Below are positions 1 to 11,721 of a stretch of 64,000 nucleotides of DNA, piece by piece. The notes beneath the pieces are model-generated. The model had not been told where the DNA came from. It ran no database searches and was given only the letters and a program-made list of their open reading frames with translations. The number at the start of each line of letters is the position of its first letter. The stretch's first letter is position 1. The DNA is taken from positions 21,235,146 through 21,299,145 of the forward strand of contig CM022670.1 in assembly GCA_012295275.1 (NCBI GenBank), in the 5' to 3' direction. Origin of the DNA: Chrysomallon squamiferum. Its lineage: Eukaryota; Mollusca; Gastropoda; Neomphalida; Peltospiridae. The translations under genes were made by a program, and so were the position numbers.

Positions 1-46
1 GTGCTTATTTATATGTTATCTTAACGAGATCCACATAATGACGCAA

Positions 47-577
47 GTTTGTGCACGTACTACTAGCGCTATTGCTATCGGTTTCACGTGATATGTGTAA
101 AGTTTGTGCACGTACTACTAGCGCTATTGCTATCGGTTTCACGTGATATGTGTAAAGTTTGTGCACGTACTACTAGCGCTATTGCTATCGGTTTCACGTG
201 ATATGTGTAAAGTTTGTGCACGTACTACTAGCGCTATTGCTATCGGTTTCACGTGATATGTGAAAGTTTGTGCACGTACTACTAGCGCTATTGCTATCGG
301 TTTCACGTGATATTTTTGTGCACGTACTACTAGCGCTATTGCTATCGGTTTCACGTGATATGTGTAAAGTTTGTGCACGTACTACTAGCGCTATTGCTAT
401 CGGTTTCACGTGATATGTGTAAAGTTTGTGCACGTACTACTAGCGCTATTGCTATCGGTTTCACGTGATATGTGTAAAGTTTGTGCACGTACTACTAGCG
501 CTATTGCTATCGGTTTCACGTGATATGTGTAAAGTTTGTGCACGTACTACTAGCGCTATTGCTATCGGTTTCACGTG
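47..577. repeat. 55-bp minisatellite, ten copies, derived from an LRR exon
   Basis: Ten head-to-tail copies start at 47, 102, 157, 212, 266, 314, 369, 424, 479 and 534. The period is 55 bp, with one 54-bp and one 48-bp spacing. Copies are nearly identical, so expansion is recent. Every copy carries the palindromes GTGCAC, AGCGCT and CACGTG (an E-box). Read on the minus strand, one phase of each copy encodes HVKPIAIALVVRAQ. That peptide continues in frame from the LRR exon at 578-732, so the unit was copied from coding sequence. Because 55 is not a multiple of three, each extra copy shifts the frame. Confidence 0.97.
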
Positions 578-990
578 TCTTGCTCCCATCTGGTGACTTC
601 TCAGAGAGACGCTGGTCTTTGAGATCTGCGAGGTAAAACTGTGGTTTGGGAACAGACGATACTTCTCACACGCCATCTTGTAGATGGTTCCAGTGTCCGG
701 CACTTTCCTTCTAGTTCTTTTTCGTATCTCATCTTTGGAAGAAAAAAAGAAAGAAAATAAAAATCAGTTTTAACGAAGTAATAATAAAATAAAATAAGCA
801 ACCCAACAAACAAGCAAAAAAAAAAAAAAAAATAAAAATAAAAATAAAAAAATAAAAAATAAAAAAAAATAAAAAATCAAAAATAAATAAATAATTTTCT
901 ACTATCAATTATTTGATATTAAACATTAATTTAATGACATCTTTAGAGTCTACAAATTAATTTCTTTCTATCATGTCAGAGGAAGCTGAA

Positions 991-1053
<63 letters not shown>

Positions 1054-1444
1054 GACTACTCTTTTTCTTAGCTAAAAAAAAAATATATAAAATATAAAAA
1101 TAGTACCTTGTTTCTCTTCTTCATCGTCATCATCAAAATTAAATTCCACTTCATCGACTTGATTTTCATCGACAGCCACATCACCATCCTCAACAACTGC
1201 AGGAGAACATTCCATTTCTCCCTCATCATCACCACTGTCAAGTTTATCGTTGAAAACAACGCTGTCTGTATTATCGTTTAGTTTGGCCTTCTTCAGCTGG
1301 GTGACAAACGTCTTTTCTCTTAGGATCATCCGGGTCACCGCGCGCGTGAGGGATGGATGAGAGTTACCGTCCCTGGGCGACTCTTCTTTAACATTCTGGT
1401 TAGCTAATTCTGTTTGACTTGACCCATTGTCAGTAATTACTGGC
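534..1444 (-). CDS. LRRC74-like leucine-rich repeat protein, two 5'-side exons, partial
   Basis: Two exons are visible on the minus strand. The first runs 1444-1107, with a weak acceptor (CAG before 1444) and donor CAAG|GTAC. The second starts at 732 after a pyrimidine-rich acceptor ending CCAAAG and runs into the minisatellite. The junction is in phase 1 and the frame stays open. The upstream exon is acidic (DDDDEEE near its end). The second exon reads DTGTIYKMACEKY, then LRSHQMGARHVKPIAIALV. The last part has the spacing of the first repeat of LRRC74-type ribonuclease-inhibitor-like LRR proteins (H-x-G-x-x-G-x-x-A-I-A-x-A-L-V). No start codon was found, and the 3' part lies left of the window or was destroyed by the array. 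The family name comes from pattern recall, not alignment. The gene may be broken here. Confidence 0.6.
770..1080. repeat. A-rich tract and (ATT)n in an LRR-gene intron
   Basis: The intron between the two LRR exons (733-1106) is A-rich from about 783 to 895. It holds an (ATT)n array at about 990-1052. No gene is seen on either strand. Confidence 0.9.
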
Positions 1445-1988
1445 CTGCATTATTTTCATTGTACTCATCGTTTTCGTTGTGTCTTCAAAGATTCATAATT
1501 AAATGCTAAAAATAAAAATAGAAATTTATATATATATAATTAGAATAAAAAAGCATTATGCATGTTTATGACATGTTCTTACTGAGCACGTATTATTAAT
1601 CTTCTGTCATCTGTAGAACATGAGAGATTTCACAAACGTGATAGAATTACGATGATAGCTGTATTAGTATTCATCCAGCAGATCTTTTAAATACATTTAG
1701 TCACAAGGCAGTACGTACCAATTCGTTTGATATACTGCTTTACAAACATCAGAAAGCTTGATATATCTAGATATGTAACAAAAATAAATCCACAGATGAA
1801 AACGATTTTTGTGTCATTTCATTGAGCATGATCTAATATTTATTTATCTGCTGCATGAATGTCGCCAGCTGTATCTGTTACTCTTGCAAAGTAAATAAGT
1901 TTTATTTCATTTCACAAGCAACTATTAAACTTTTATTACTACAGTTTGCCATATTGTTGTTATGCGACAACTTATATAGTCTGGGTAA

Positions 1989-2034
<46 letters not shown>

Positions 2035-2711
2035 TTAAAATTCGTGGATACGTGTATAACCTGGAAAGTATATAGCCTCGATATATATGTGTGTGTATGA
2101 TTTATGTATGTATGTATGAATGCATATATATATATACGTGCACACTCATACAGATATACACAATTTTTATTAATATGTAATTTATTAGATAAAAGGTAGA
2201 AATTACTGTACCAGACTGTAACGATACTCTGTTTGCTTTACCGTGCACTAAGGGCATGATAAATACACATGACACAAAGGCTGTTTCACAAAATTAATTT
2301 TGCTGCATACTGCATGTACAATGATTACGAAGAACTGCTGCTAACAAAATGAACACAGTGAACTTAGCAGGTAGATAAGGTTTGACAGAATGTTAATTTT
2401 AAATGACAAATATTTTTTCTTTGTGTGCAAAATTAGAAGGCAGAGCAACCAAATTTGTTTCACGATATTATTATAGCAACGTAAATGAATCAGGCATGTC
2501 GTATTTTAATTATTTGACCAATAAGATATTGTTAGTAGACAAGCTTCCGTATGACAGTGAATGAATGAATGGACAATTAATATTAATATTAACAATTATA
2601 TGTTAGAGAGACTCACTATTATTTTTATTTTTATTTTACTTAACATGATATTCGACGGTTGAAACATGTCGATTAGCAACAAGAAATCTGTTATATGCAC
2701 ATACTGCATAG

Positions 2712-2769
<58 letters not shown>

Positions 2770-3465
2770 CAGTCTTTACTACTGAAATTGGGGATCGCTG
2801 GATCGAATCTTCTGAGATATTAGGCTAACTGCCTAAAATTATCGCTCTTCCGTGAGTTATAAGCCATTACTCAAGTGCAAAGTGTTTGAGCAATCAGGAT
2901 CGTTTCACAATACTTGATATTTCCATAAGATAATTATTTATAGTGCACTGACGTTCTTCATTGGTGATATGTACAGAAACAGGAGTAGACATTTTTGAAA
3001 ATCATATAGTTTAATACATTCACTGAGACATCAAAACATTTTGATATTACTTCTTCTACTATTGCAAATTAAGATAACACTGTATCTTTGTATTTTGACA
3101 CCACTAAATTTCTATTTTCTATCTGAACATTTTGCATATAAATCAAATACTCACATCGGGAAGACAACACGCAGTCTGTAGCGTTCTTTAAAACAAATAC
3201 CTCACACATGAAATTACTTCATCTGAAGTTACAGACGTTCATAACCACACTGAGTTACAAATAACTTTATTTAATTTTTGATTTTTAAATAAAAGATATA
3301 GATCTGTCAGGGATTTACGTTAAGTCTTTTTCCATATCGTAATATTTTCGTTTCCAAACACACGCAGTATTCTTACTGTGGCAGTTCAGACTTTTTGTGT
3401 TACCTGAATTAAAACAGATAACACCGTGTGGCGTGAAAAGGAATGTCACTCTATCTATGTTATCA
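1445..3465. other. Non-coding AT-rich stretch with microsatellites
   Basis: This is either intergenic or 5' intronic sequence of the LRR gene. It contains (AAT)n at about 1990-2031 and (TA)n at about 2714-2766. I found no exon with good splice sites and coding composition. The 81-codon frame at 1855-2100 is carried by the (AAT)n run and is not credible. Confidence 0.7.
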
Positions 3466-3830
3466 TTCTTTCTCTGTTTCTTTCTTTCTTTCACTCTCTC
3501 TGTATTTCTCTCTTCCTTTTGTCTCTCTCACTATATCCTTTTGATGTCTCGTATACTCAGTTACACACGCACGCACAAACACATATACATATATATATAT
3601 ATATATTTGTGTGTGTGTAGGTATATATAAATACAAACTTATATACAAACACACATATACACATTCAAAGGAACATATATATATATATGCATATATACAT
3701 TCATACACGCATAAATACATTCACACACAAATATATATATACATATATATATATATAAATATATATATTTATACATACATACATTCACTTATACATGGAC
3801 ACACGCACAGACATACTTACCTTTATTCAG
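3466..3830. repeat. Microsatellite cluster (TTTC/TCTC, TA, CATA)
   Basis: Pyrimidine-rich TTTC/TCTC sequence at 3466-3535 is followed by mixed (TA)n, (CATA)n and (CACA)n runs. The overlapping frames here are poly-Tyr/Ile/Cys artefacts. Confidence 0.9.
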
Positions 3831-4597
3831 ACGGATCTTTGCGGTTGAGTCCTGTATTTTCACACACACTACATCTTTATCCATTAACACTTTATAGGGC
3901 CATTTAGTCGAAACTCCCACAACAAATTTACACTGACTTAGGTTAAAGTTATGGCCAAGTCGAGTTCTTAATGGTCATTCAAAACACAACGAACATGTGA
4001 ACCCATAACAGTCCAGTACCGTGAGAACAATGCGCCAAAGCAATGAAGGAAATGTTAGGGTTGGGAACGACCAAAGACATTCACAGCATCAACAATACCC
4101 ATTCACTAACTCAAAACCGTGTTTATTATCCCAGCCTGATTTTCACACACTTGAAACAGTACTGTTGTTGCAATGTTCATGTTCGAAATTGATATTTAGT
4201 TTGACAAAAAAGAAAAAAACCCACTTCATAAACAAACTGTAATTCTGTAACGGGTGTATTTTGAGGTCATTGTTTTTGTTTTTTTTTCCCAAACGGTTTT
4301 CGTGTTTGTAGCCAGTTTCAGTTATTTCTTTTGATTCTCTGGAACTCGTAGAACTGTGAGAAAATAATGTCAGAGTCTGTCACCGTGGCTCAGTACATTA
4401 AAGGTCACTGTTTTCTGACTGAGAAAGTGGAATCTTAATAATTCATTCGTTAATTATTTTTGTTAAACTGACAAAGTGTGAATGTATAATTATGAAAATA
4501 TTTGTTAATAAAGTGTAATATGTCTATATGAACACACAGACACACACACACACATATACACATACATATATAAATTTATAAATATATAAATGCAGAC

Positions 4598-4650
<53 letters not shown>

Positions 4651-5268
4651 TATTTATGCATGCACATACACATATACATGCGATGTACAATTTCTGTTCA
4701 GACAGATTTATATTCAAAAGCCATAAAACACTAACCCAACAGTTCGTGCTTCTCTCAGTTTAGCTGCCGTTAAACGTAAGGCGAACTGTTTTCGTCGTAT
4801 TTTATACAGCCAAAGTTTCGTTCATTCGATAAGTTCTTCAACAGAGGAGGTATACGACTAATACTCTCTTCTGTCACGTTTGTGTTATCCGATAGCCGAG
4901 ACAGGAATACAATCCTTCCCTAAGAAAGCGTACATAAACAGGTATTTGTATTTATAATAAGGGAAATGAAGCGATTATAACGGGTTGACATATTCACGGA
5001 TGTCTGAGCTCAAATGAAAAATTTAAAAAAAACACACAGTATACAACGACAGTTAAACTCCCTAGTCGTTACGTCTTTCGGGCTTATTTTCAATAGCGCC
5101 CCCACAGAATGTAAAAGTAATTGTTGGGCGACCCTATCTCTGTAGGAGGTTATGGGAAAATTATAAATGCAGACGAAAGTCATAAATATATATATGCAAT
5201 CATTAAAATGACTGAAATCTGATTTCAACAGTGTGTTCAGATTCTGAAAATAAAGAACATAATATTGC
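3831..5268. other. Non-coding stretch; (TA)n at 4610-4644
   Basis: No exon is recognised. There is a (TA)n/(CATA)n run around 4595-4660. The block at about 5040-5160 has slightly higher GC than its surroundings and could be part of an old interspersed element, but I cannot name it. Confidence 0.6.
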
Positions 5269-5783
5269 ACTTTTCTCTCTCTCTCTCTGCCTGTCTCTCT
5301 CTCTATCTCTGTCTGTGTCTGTGTCTCTTTCTGTCTGTGTCTTTGTCTCTGTCGCTGTCTCTCTCTGTGTCTGTGTATGTGTCTCTGTGTCTCTCTCTTT
5401 GTCTGTGTCTCTCTGTGTCTCTCTGTCTCTCTCTCTGTGTCTGTGTCTCTGTCTCGGTCTCTCTCTGTCTGTGTCTGTGTCTCTTTCTGTCTGTGTCTTT
5501 GTCTATGTCGCTGTCTCTCTCTCTGTCTGTGTCTGTGTCTCTGTGTCTCTCTCTTTGTCTGTGTCTCTCTGTGTCTCTCTCTGTCTCTCTCTCTGTGTCT
5601 GTGTCTCTGTCTCGGCCTCTCTCTGTCTGTGTCTGTGTCTCTGTCGCTGTCTCTCTCTTTGTCTGTGTATGTGTCTCGGTCTCGGTCTCTCTGTCTGTGT
5701 CTCTGTCGCTGTCTCTCTCTCTGTCTGTGTCTGTGTCTCTCTCTGTATCTCTGTCTCTCTCACTCTCTTTTCTCTCTATATCT
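5269..5783. repeat. A-poor T/C/G low-complexity tract with about 160-bp internal periodicity
   Basis: About 515 bases are built from TCTC, TCTG, TGTC and TTTG steps with very few A residues on the plus strand. A longer period is visible: the pattern around 5328 (TTTCTGTCTGTGTCTTTGTC) recurs near 5485. The lack of A removes stop codons, so all three plus-strand frames stay open (up to 212 codons of Ser/Leu/Cys/Val). These are not genes. Confidence 0.95.
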
Positions 5784-7090
5784 CTTTATTTTTCTTTCTT
5801 TGTCTTTCTTCCTACCACGACTGTGCAATATTTGTGTTATCATCAAAAGTATATTCTAGTAGTCGATAATAATTATTCAGAATGTCAGAAATAGTTCTTA
5901 ATTGTTAAAAATTAACGATCAAAAATGTGTAAAAGTTTCATTGTTTTCTTTAACTATATAAAAATTAGGTTCAGAGACTTTTTCTATCAATATAAGTTAA
6001 ACCAATAAAACCACTGAAAAAAAAAAAGAAGAAATAAAAACCTTTAACTTACCTTCCCTTGAATGGTGCGTAAAGTTTCGCTCACAAATATTAGTGAATA
6101 AAAAATAATTTAGTTCAATAAATAGATATATTCAGTGTTAATCATGTATTCCATGAGTTTCATGTTTACACAATAACAGAAACAACATAACAACACAATA
6201 AACACCACCCAACACTAAAATAACGATTCTCAAATGACGGTATTAAAAGTTCGGTTCCACGGTCATGCTCCGTGACTTTTGTTGTCATTTTTTGTCGTCT
6301 GTTAGAGAAAACCGCAGATCAATTAATGTTCAGATACCGTAAACGTTATAATTATTGTAGAATGTCTGTTAAGAGCAGACGCTACCAAGAGTAGCAAACA
6401 TAAATACAGTAAATAAATGCAATTTAATTATGATAATGGAATAAGTATATATATACTGCAAAAAGAAAAAGTATACATTTATGGGTATTTTTTTCTTTAG
6501 TTTATGTTTTTCTGTTTTGTATTTTTTTGGTTGTTGTTTGTCTTGTGTTGTGTTGTATTATGTCTGTGTGTTTGTATGTGTGTGAGAGATTTATTATTAT
6601 TATTATTATTATTATTTGTCGTTATTATTGCTTGTTTGTATTGTGTTGTGTTGTGTTATGTGTGTGTATTTTTTATTATTATTATTATTATTGTTAGCGT
6701 GTTTCTATATTTCTGTTTGTTTTGGGGTTTTTTTTACATGACAAATATAAAGATTCTAAAGCTTAATATATATTTAAATAAGAAATATCTCTTATATTAA
6801 CAACATTTATAATAATAAAACTGCTACTAGATGAAATCAGTTTTAACATTTTATTGAAGTTTGTTTTATCCTTTTTATTTATTTACTTATTTATTTTTTA
6901 CTTCATTTTTTTTCTTTTTCTATCTTTCATTTTATTCATTTTTTTTTTTTTTCTTTTTTCTTTTCATTTTTACCATTTTAGATATATAATATACATTATG
7001 AGATTTTATTACTGTTTTGAGTTTTTGCGAATGATTACATATATGTATATTATTTTATAGATAATTTAATTTTCTAAGAACATCAGGGTG
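5784..7090. other. AT-rich stretch without recognisable genes
   Basis: T-rich low-complexity sequence lies at 6490-6730 and 6860-6990, with short (ATT)n runs. The rest shows no coding pattern, RNA gene or mobile element that I can identify. Confidence 0.65.
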
Positions 7091-7304
7091 TTTAGAATAC
7101 ATGAAGTATCATGCTCAGGAGAAGGACAAAGAATAAGAGAGATAGAGAAATAGCTAGAAAGAGAGGGAAATAGACAGACAGACAAATATACAAATATGAA
7201 TATAGATAGGTAGATAGATAGATAGACATACAGAGAGCTAGATAGGTAGGAGACAGAAATACATACACAGAAACATACAGACAGACAGACAGACAAAAAG
7301 ACAG

Positions 7305-7345
<41 letters not shown>

Positions 7346-7400
7346 TATATAAAGATATATATACAGACGCATACAGACAGAGAAACAGACAGACAGACAA
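7091..7400. repeat. GATA / ACAG / TA / CA compound microsatellite
   Basis: Runs of AGATAG, (ACAG)n, (TA)n at about 7306-7331 and (CA)n follow each other. The open frames on the minus strand are Ser/Cys/Val/Tyr artefacts of these repeats. Confidence 0.93.
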
Positions 7401-7537
7401 AAAACAGATGGAAAATCACTATTTAAAAATAATCTGTTAACTAGACAGGTAACTACGTAGACAGAAAAGCAAACACTCACTTCTAACACACGGTTAGGGA
7501 AGATAACCTACGACTTTAAACTAAAAAACAACTTGAT

Positions 7538-8126
7538 AATCGTTATAACAAATAACCTCTGTGTTTCAAAAATACAGACAGAGAAACAGACAGACAGACA
7601 GACAAAAAAACCACTGTTTTAAAAATATTTATACAAACACAATAGATGGAATGAAAATCACCATTTTAAAAATAATTTATCAAAACTAGATATAAACAAA
7701 TAACCACTGTTTTAAAAACATCACAAACACAATACCAGTATTTATAATAAGAAATAACCACTGTGTCTTAAAAATATGTTATCTTCTAACTGAGACCCGA
7801 TTGGGAATAACAAATAACCACTGTCTTAAAAATACTTTATCACAAACACAATACCCGTATGTATAATAACAAATAACCACTGTCTTAAAAATACTTTATC
7901 ACAAACACAATACCCGTATGTATAATAAGAAATAACCACTGTGTCTTAAAAATACTTTATCACAAACACAATACCCGTATGTATAATAACAAATAACCAC
8001 TGTGTCTTAAAAAATCACTGTGTGTATAATAAAAAAAATACTTTATCACAAACACAATACCCGTATGAATAATAACAAATAACCACTGTGTCTTAAAAAT
8101 ACTTTATCACAAACACAACACCGGCA
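7538..8126. repeat. 59-61 bp minisatellite, about eight copies
   Basis: Core copies start at 7811, 7870, 7929 and 7990. Each contains AATAACCACTGT, then CTTAAAAATACTTTATCAC, then AATACCCGTATG. Spacing is 59, 59 and 61 bp. More diverged copies lie to the left (7538-7800). A disrupted copy lies near 8010-8045 and a last copy ends near 8126. The gradient from diverged left copies to uniform central copies fits recent expansion in the middle of the array. Confidence 0.93.
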
Positions 8127-8877
8127 TGTAGACTGTAAGTCAGACAGATATAAGTATTAAAATGAGTACATTTTCAAAAAGTCAAAAGGCAGTAGTATCT
8201 AACAAACACATTAACATAATCTCGTCACAGTGAAAACAGTATTTTCACGTTCATCATAAAAAGAACATAAGTAAATCTGTAGAAAGTTCAGAATGTTTTG
8301 AAAATGTCAAAGGTTATTCAAACTACGTTGGAAACGAAAAAGAAATTCTTTGGGTTTTTTAATTTGTTCTGAAGTTGGACTTGAAAGTAAGTCAAATAAC
8401 CAGAAACCAGTTTTCAAAGTTTGTCAATATTTGTACAAGTGATTTCATTGCTGATATGTCAGATAAGAGAAATTATTTATTATATTAGTGACTTCAGTTT
8501 ATGTTTAGTGTAAATACAATACAGACATCCTCATACATCTTTCTGTCTATTCAGTTGGTATGTACATAATGGTACGGTCATATGGTGCGATTCGTATAAA
8601 CATAATGTTTTCTATATTCTGTATCACAAAACAAACACTAATTTTTGATTTATTTCAGTTAAAAACAGAGATATTTCAAAACATCTTGTTAAAGTTATTT
8701 TTATATTTTTAATTAAAAGTTATTGTTATATAACATATTAACTTATTATGCTGTAAAGAAAGCCTATAACTAATTCACTTCAGTTAATAATTAGAACTTT
8801 ATAACTACAAACATTATTATCACTTAACTAACACTGTATTTTCAGAATGAATAAATATAAATTAATTAATGGACAAA

Positions 8878-8928
<51 letters not shown>

Positions 8929-9145
8929 ATACATTTACAATATAAACACAAACTCACCATTAAGTCAGTGCTATCGAGTAGTGATCGATTTCCAATACAA
9001 AGTAATCTTCTGAACACGTATCTGTAAACCTGTTCACCTTTCCACCATAGCATACGTTACCATTTATCTTTTTCTTAATTTATATATTTACTCAGGCAGT
9101 AGTTCCACGTCATTGCAGGACCTCTCCCACTGTAACAACAACAGT

Positions 9146-9180
<35 letters not shown>

Positions 9181-9545
9181 CGGCAGCCAAAGGGTAACTT
9201 GATAAAAGACATTAAAGCGGACGTCACAAATGCGGCTCAGTTCTCGACTATTTAATAATGAACTGCTAAAATAGTGCAGGCCAGTGAGTGCAGAATTCAA
9301 TTAGTTTTCTTCTTCTTGCTTTTGTTGTGACTCGTTTATTTCATTTATCAAACGGATTATCTATAAATAATCTGCGCTCAGCGATACAGTCTGTTTTGAT
9401 AGTCGCATAGAGCGCCTGAATGAATGTCCACCTGGCTAAAACGACAATCAGGATGTCGTGAAAACACAGGCAAGTTACGTTGGCATTGGATCGACACAAG
9501 TCAGTAGTTGATTAAAGAGAAAAGGATCGGTTTTCCTTATATTAT
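8127..9545. other. Non-coding AT-rich stretch; (AAAT)n and (CAA)n
   Basis: It contains (AAAT)n at about 8874-8931 and (CAA)n at about 9133-9181. I see no supported exon. Confidence 0.65.
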
Positions 9546-9571
9546 GTTATTTTGTTTGTTTGTTTGTTTGT

Positions 9572-9602
<31 letters not shown>

Positions 9603-9693
9603 TATATTTATATATTTATTTACTTGTTTATTGTGCGTTGGGAAGTGTGGTTGTGATTTGAGAATGATGATGATGTTGATTATTATTATTATG

Positions 9694-9726
<33 letters not shown>

Positions 9727-9859
9727 AGCTGTAATATTTAGTTATAAAACACACACAGACACAAAAAAACACACGTTTATACATACACACAAAGATACAT
9801 ACATATATACATACATACATACATATATACACACACATACATATATACATACATCATAA

Positions 9860-9892
<33 letters not shown>

Positions 9893-10010
9893 TATACATA
9901 TATACACACACACACATACATACATACACATACATACATACATACATACATACATACATACATACATCATACTTACATACATATATACATACATATATGC
10001 ATGCATATAA
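9546..10010. repeat. (TTTG)n/(TTTA)n, (ATT)n and (CATA)n cluster
   Basis: (TTTG/TTTA)n occupies 9551-9635, (ATT)n about 9680-9723, and (CATA)n with (CA)n about 9775-10000. Frames in the region are Met/Tyr/Val/Cys artefacts. Confidence 0.93.
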
Positions 10011-11192
10011 AAACATAAGTTTGTTTTTAGGCTTGTCTTGATGGCCGAACTGAACGTCTACAGCCTTAGGTGTACGGACGAAAGCGCGCCATAAGATCAC
10101 GTTTTTTCACGGGTATAAATACACACATACAACACAGACCAACACCCACACGTGCATGTCGATGTCTGTATGTCTGTGTGTATTATTTATTTATTTATTT
10201 TCCCTTCTTTTTTTTTTTTTTCTTGAAAAATCAAAATATATATACCTTTTTCATGATCAAAAGTTAGTTGATTCTAAATTTTCAAACAGACTAAACGGCC
10301 AAACCAAAAGAAAGGTTCAGGCGAAAAAATAACAACACAAAACAAAGAGACCACGTAAGAAATGTTTAATTTTAAAAAGACTCACAGAACTAACAAACTG
10401 CTTTTTTCAATCAATGTAGTAAATATGCGTGTAAATCTGTTGGTGCATTTCACAAAGATTTTACAAATAAAATGATGATACAAAGATAACGATGGCTTGT
10501 TTCTTGGTTGTTTTTCAAAGCAGTTTAAAACAATAACAAAACAGAAATACAAACCGAAAAGAAGAAGAAGAAGAAAAAAAATGTATCAACAACGAAACAA
10601 ACAGAGCAAAAAGACAATAATAATTTAACAGTTAAAAAGACTCTGTAAAATACAAGAGTATCTTTCGCCAAAGATACCTCTCCTAACCGGCGATAAGACA
10701 AAGCTTATAGACATATTAATACATTAACGTATTCTACGTACAGCATAATGCTATTTAATTTTACTTCGAGTTGGAAATTTTAAAGGCTTTGTTTCTCTTT
10801 AGCCTGTTAAGGTTTAAATTTAATTTAGTTAAACAAACTAATATTGACACTAATAGTTTCCAAAAGTAGCAATTAATTTGTAGAAAAATTATGTTGATTC
10901 CCAAGTACCGATACCGCAAGAGAATTCGTATGTCTGAATTATCTCCCTTCCTTTAATTCATTTATGGTTTGGAGTTAACTACTCGGACTAATCCATATGA
11001 TACTCGGGATAATAAAAACTCATACCCATATTATTTATGTCAGTAACTTTTGAAAATACTGAAACATTTTTCTTTTTGACTGTGAAATTTAAAAACTGAA
11101 ATCATAATGTTTTACAATTTTTTTCGTTCCTTTTTTAAAATTCTATTTCTTTTTTTTTTTTTTTTTTTAATTACGATTTTCGTTCACTAGCC
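10011..11192. other. 3' flank of the kinase gene, no gene seen
   Basis: AT-rich non-coding sequence. It presumably includes the 3' UTR of the kinase gene that ends at 11193 on the minus strand. No convincing AATAAA was found close to the stop. A T-run at 11150-11168 lies just past the stop codon. Confidence 0.6.
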
Positions 11193-11641
11193 TCACGTTT
11201 TCTCGTTTATCATTTTGAGAACTGACTTTAACATCTCTTCCAGGTTATTTGCACTCGGGCGTTGCTCCGGTTGATCTTTCGTCATCTCTTCGATTATTTC
11301 CCAGATTGAGTCAATCTCCATTTCAGTCGTCTGCGCGATGGTCCCCAGGACCCAGCCGAGGCTGAAGACGTCTGACTTGAACGTCGTGTACGATCCGTTC
11401 TGAACTTCCGGGGCGAGGTGTTCAAACTGCTGCAGGTACTCTTTATTCGATCCAAACCGATGCCCACATCTGAAGGTTGCCAAACCGAAGTCTATAAACT
11501 TCGTCTTATACATAGGATGTTTAATATCAATCAGTATGTTCCCGGTTTGAATGTCGTTGTGGACGACGCCCTTCGAATGAATATGATTCATACCAACGGC
11601 CATTTGAAACATAATGCAGATCCAGCTTCTGTAATAAATAA

Positions 11642-11721
<80 letters not shown>

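Noticed and set aside
47-577. CRISPR array
   Set aside because: The copies are contiguous with no spacers, the unit comes from a coding exon and the surrounding sequence is eukaryotic.
2780-2900. tRNA-like B-box (GGATCGAATC) as sign of a SINE or tRNA
   Set aside because: No matching A-box or cloverleaf could be built around it.
5231-5869. 212- and 209-codon frames on the plus strand
   Set aside because: All frames are open only because the tract has almost no A. The products are Ser/Leu/Cys/Val repeats without start context or splice signals.
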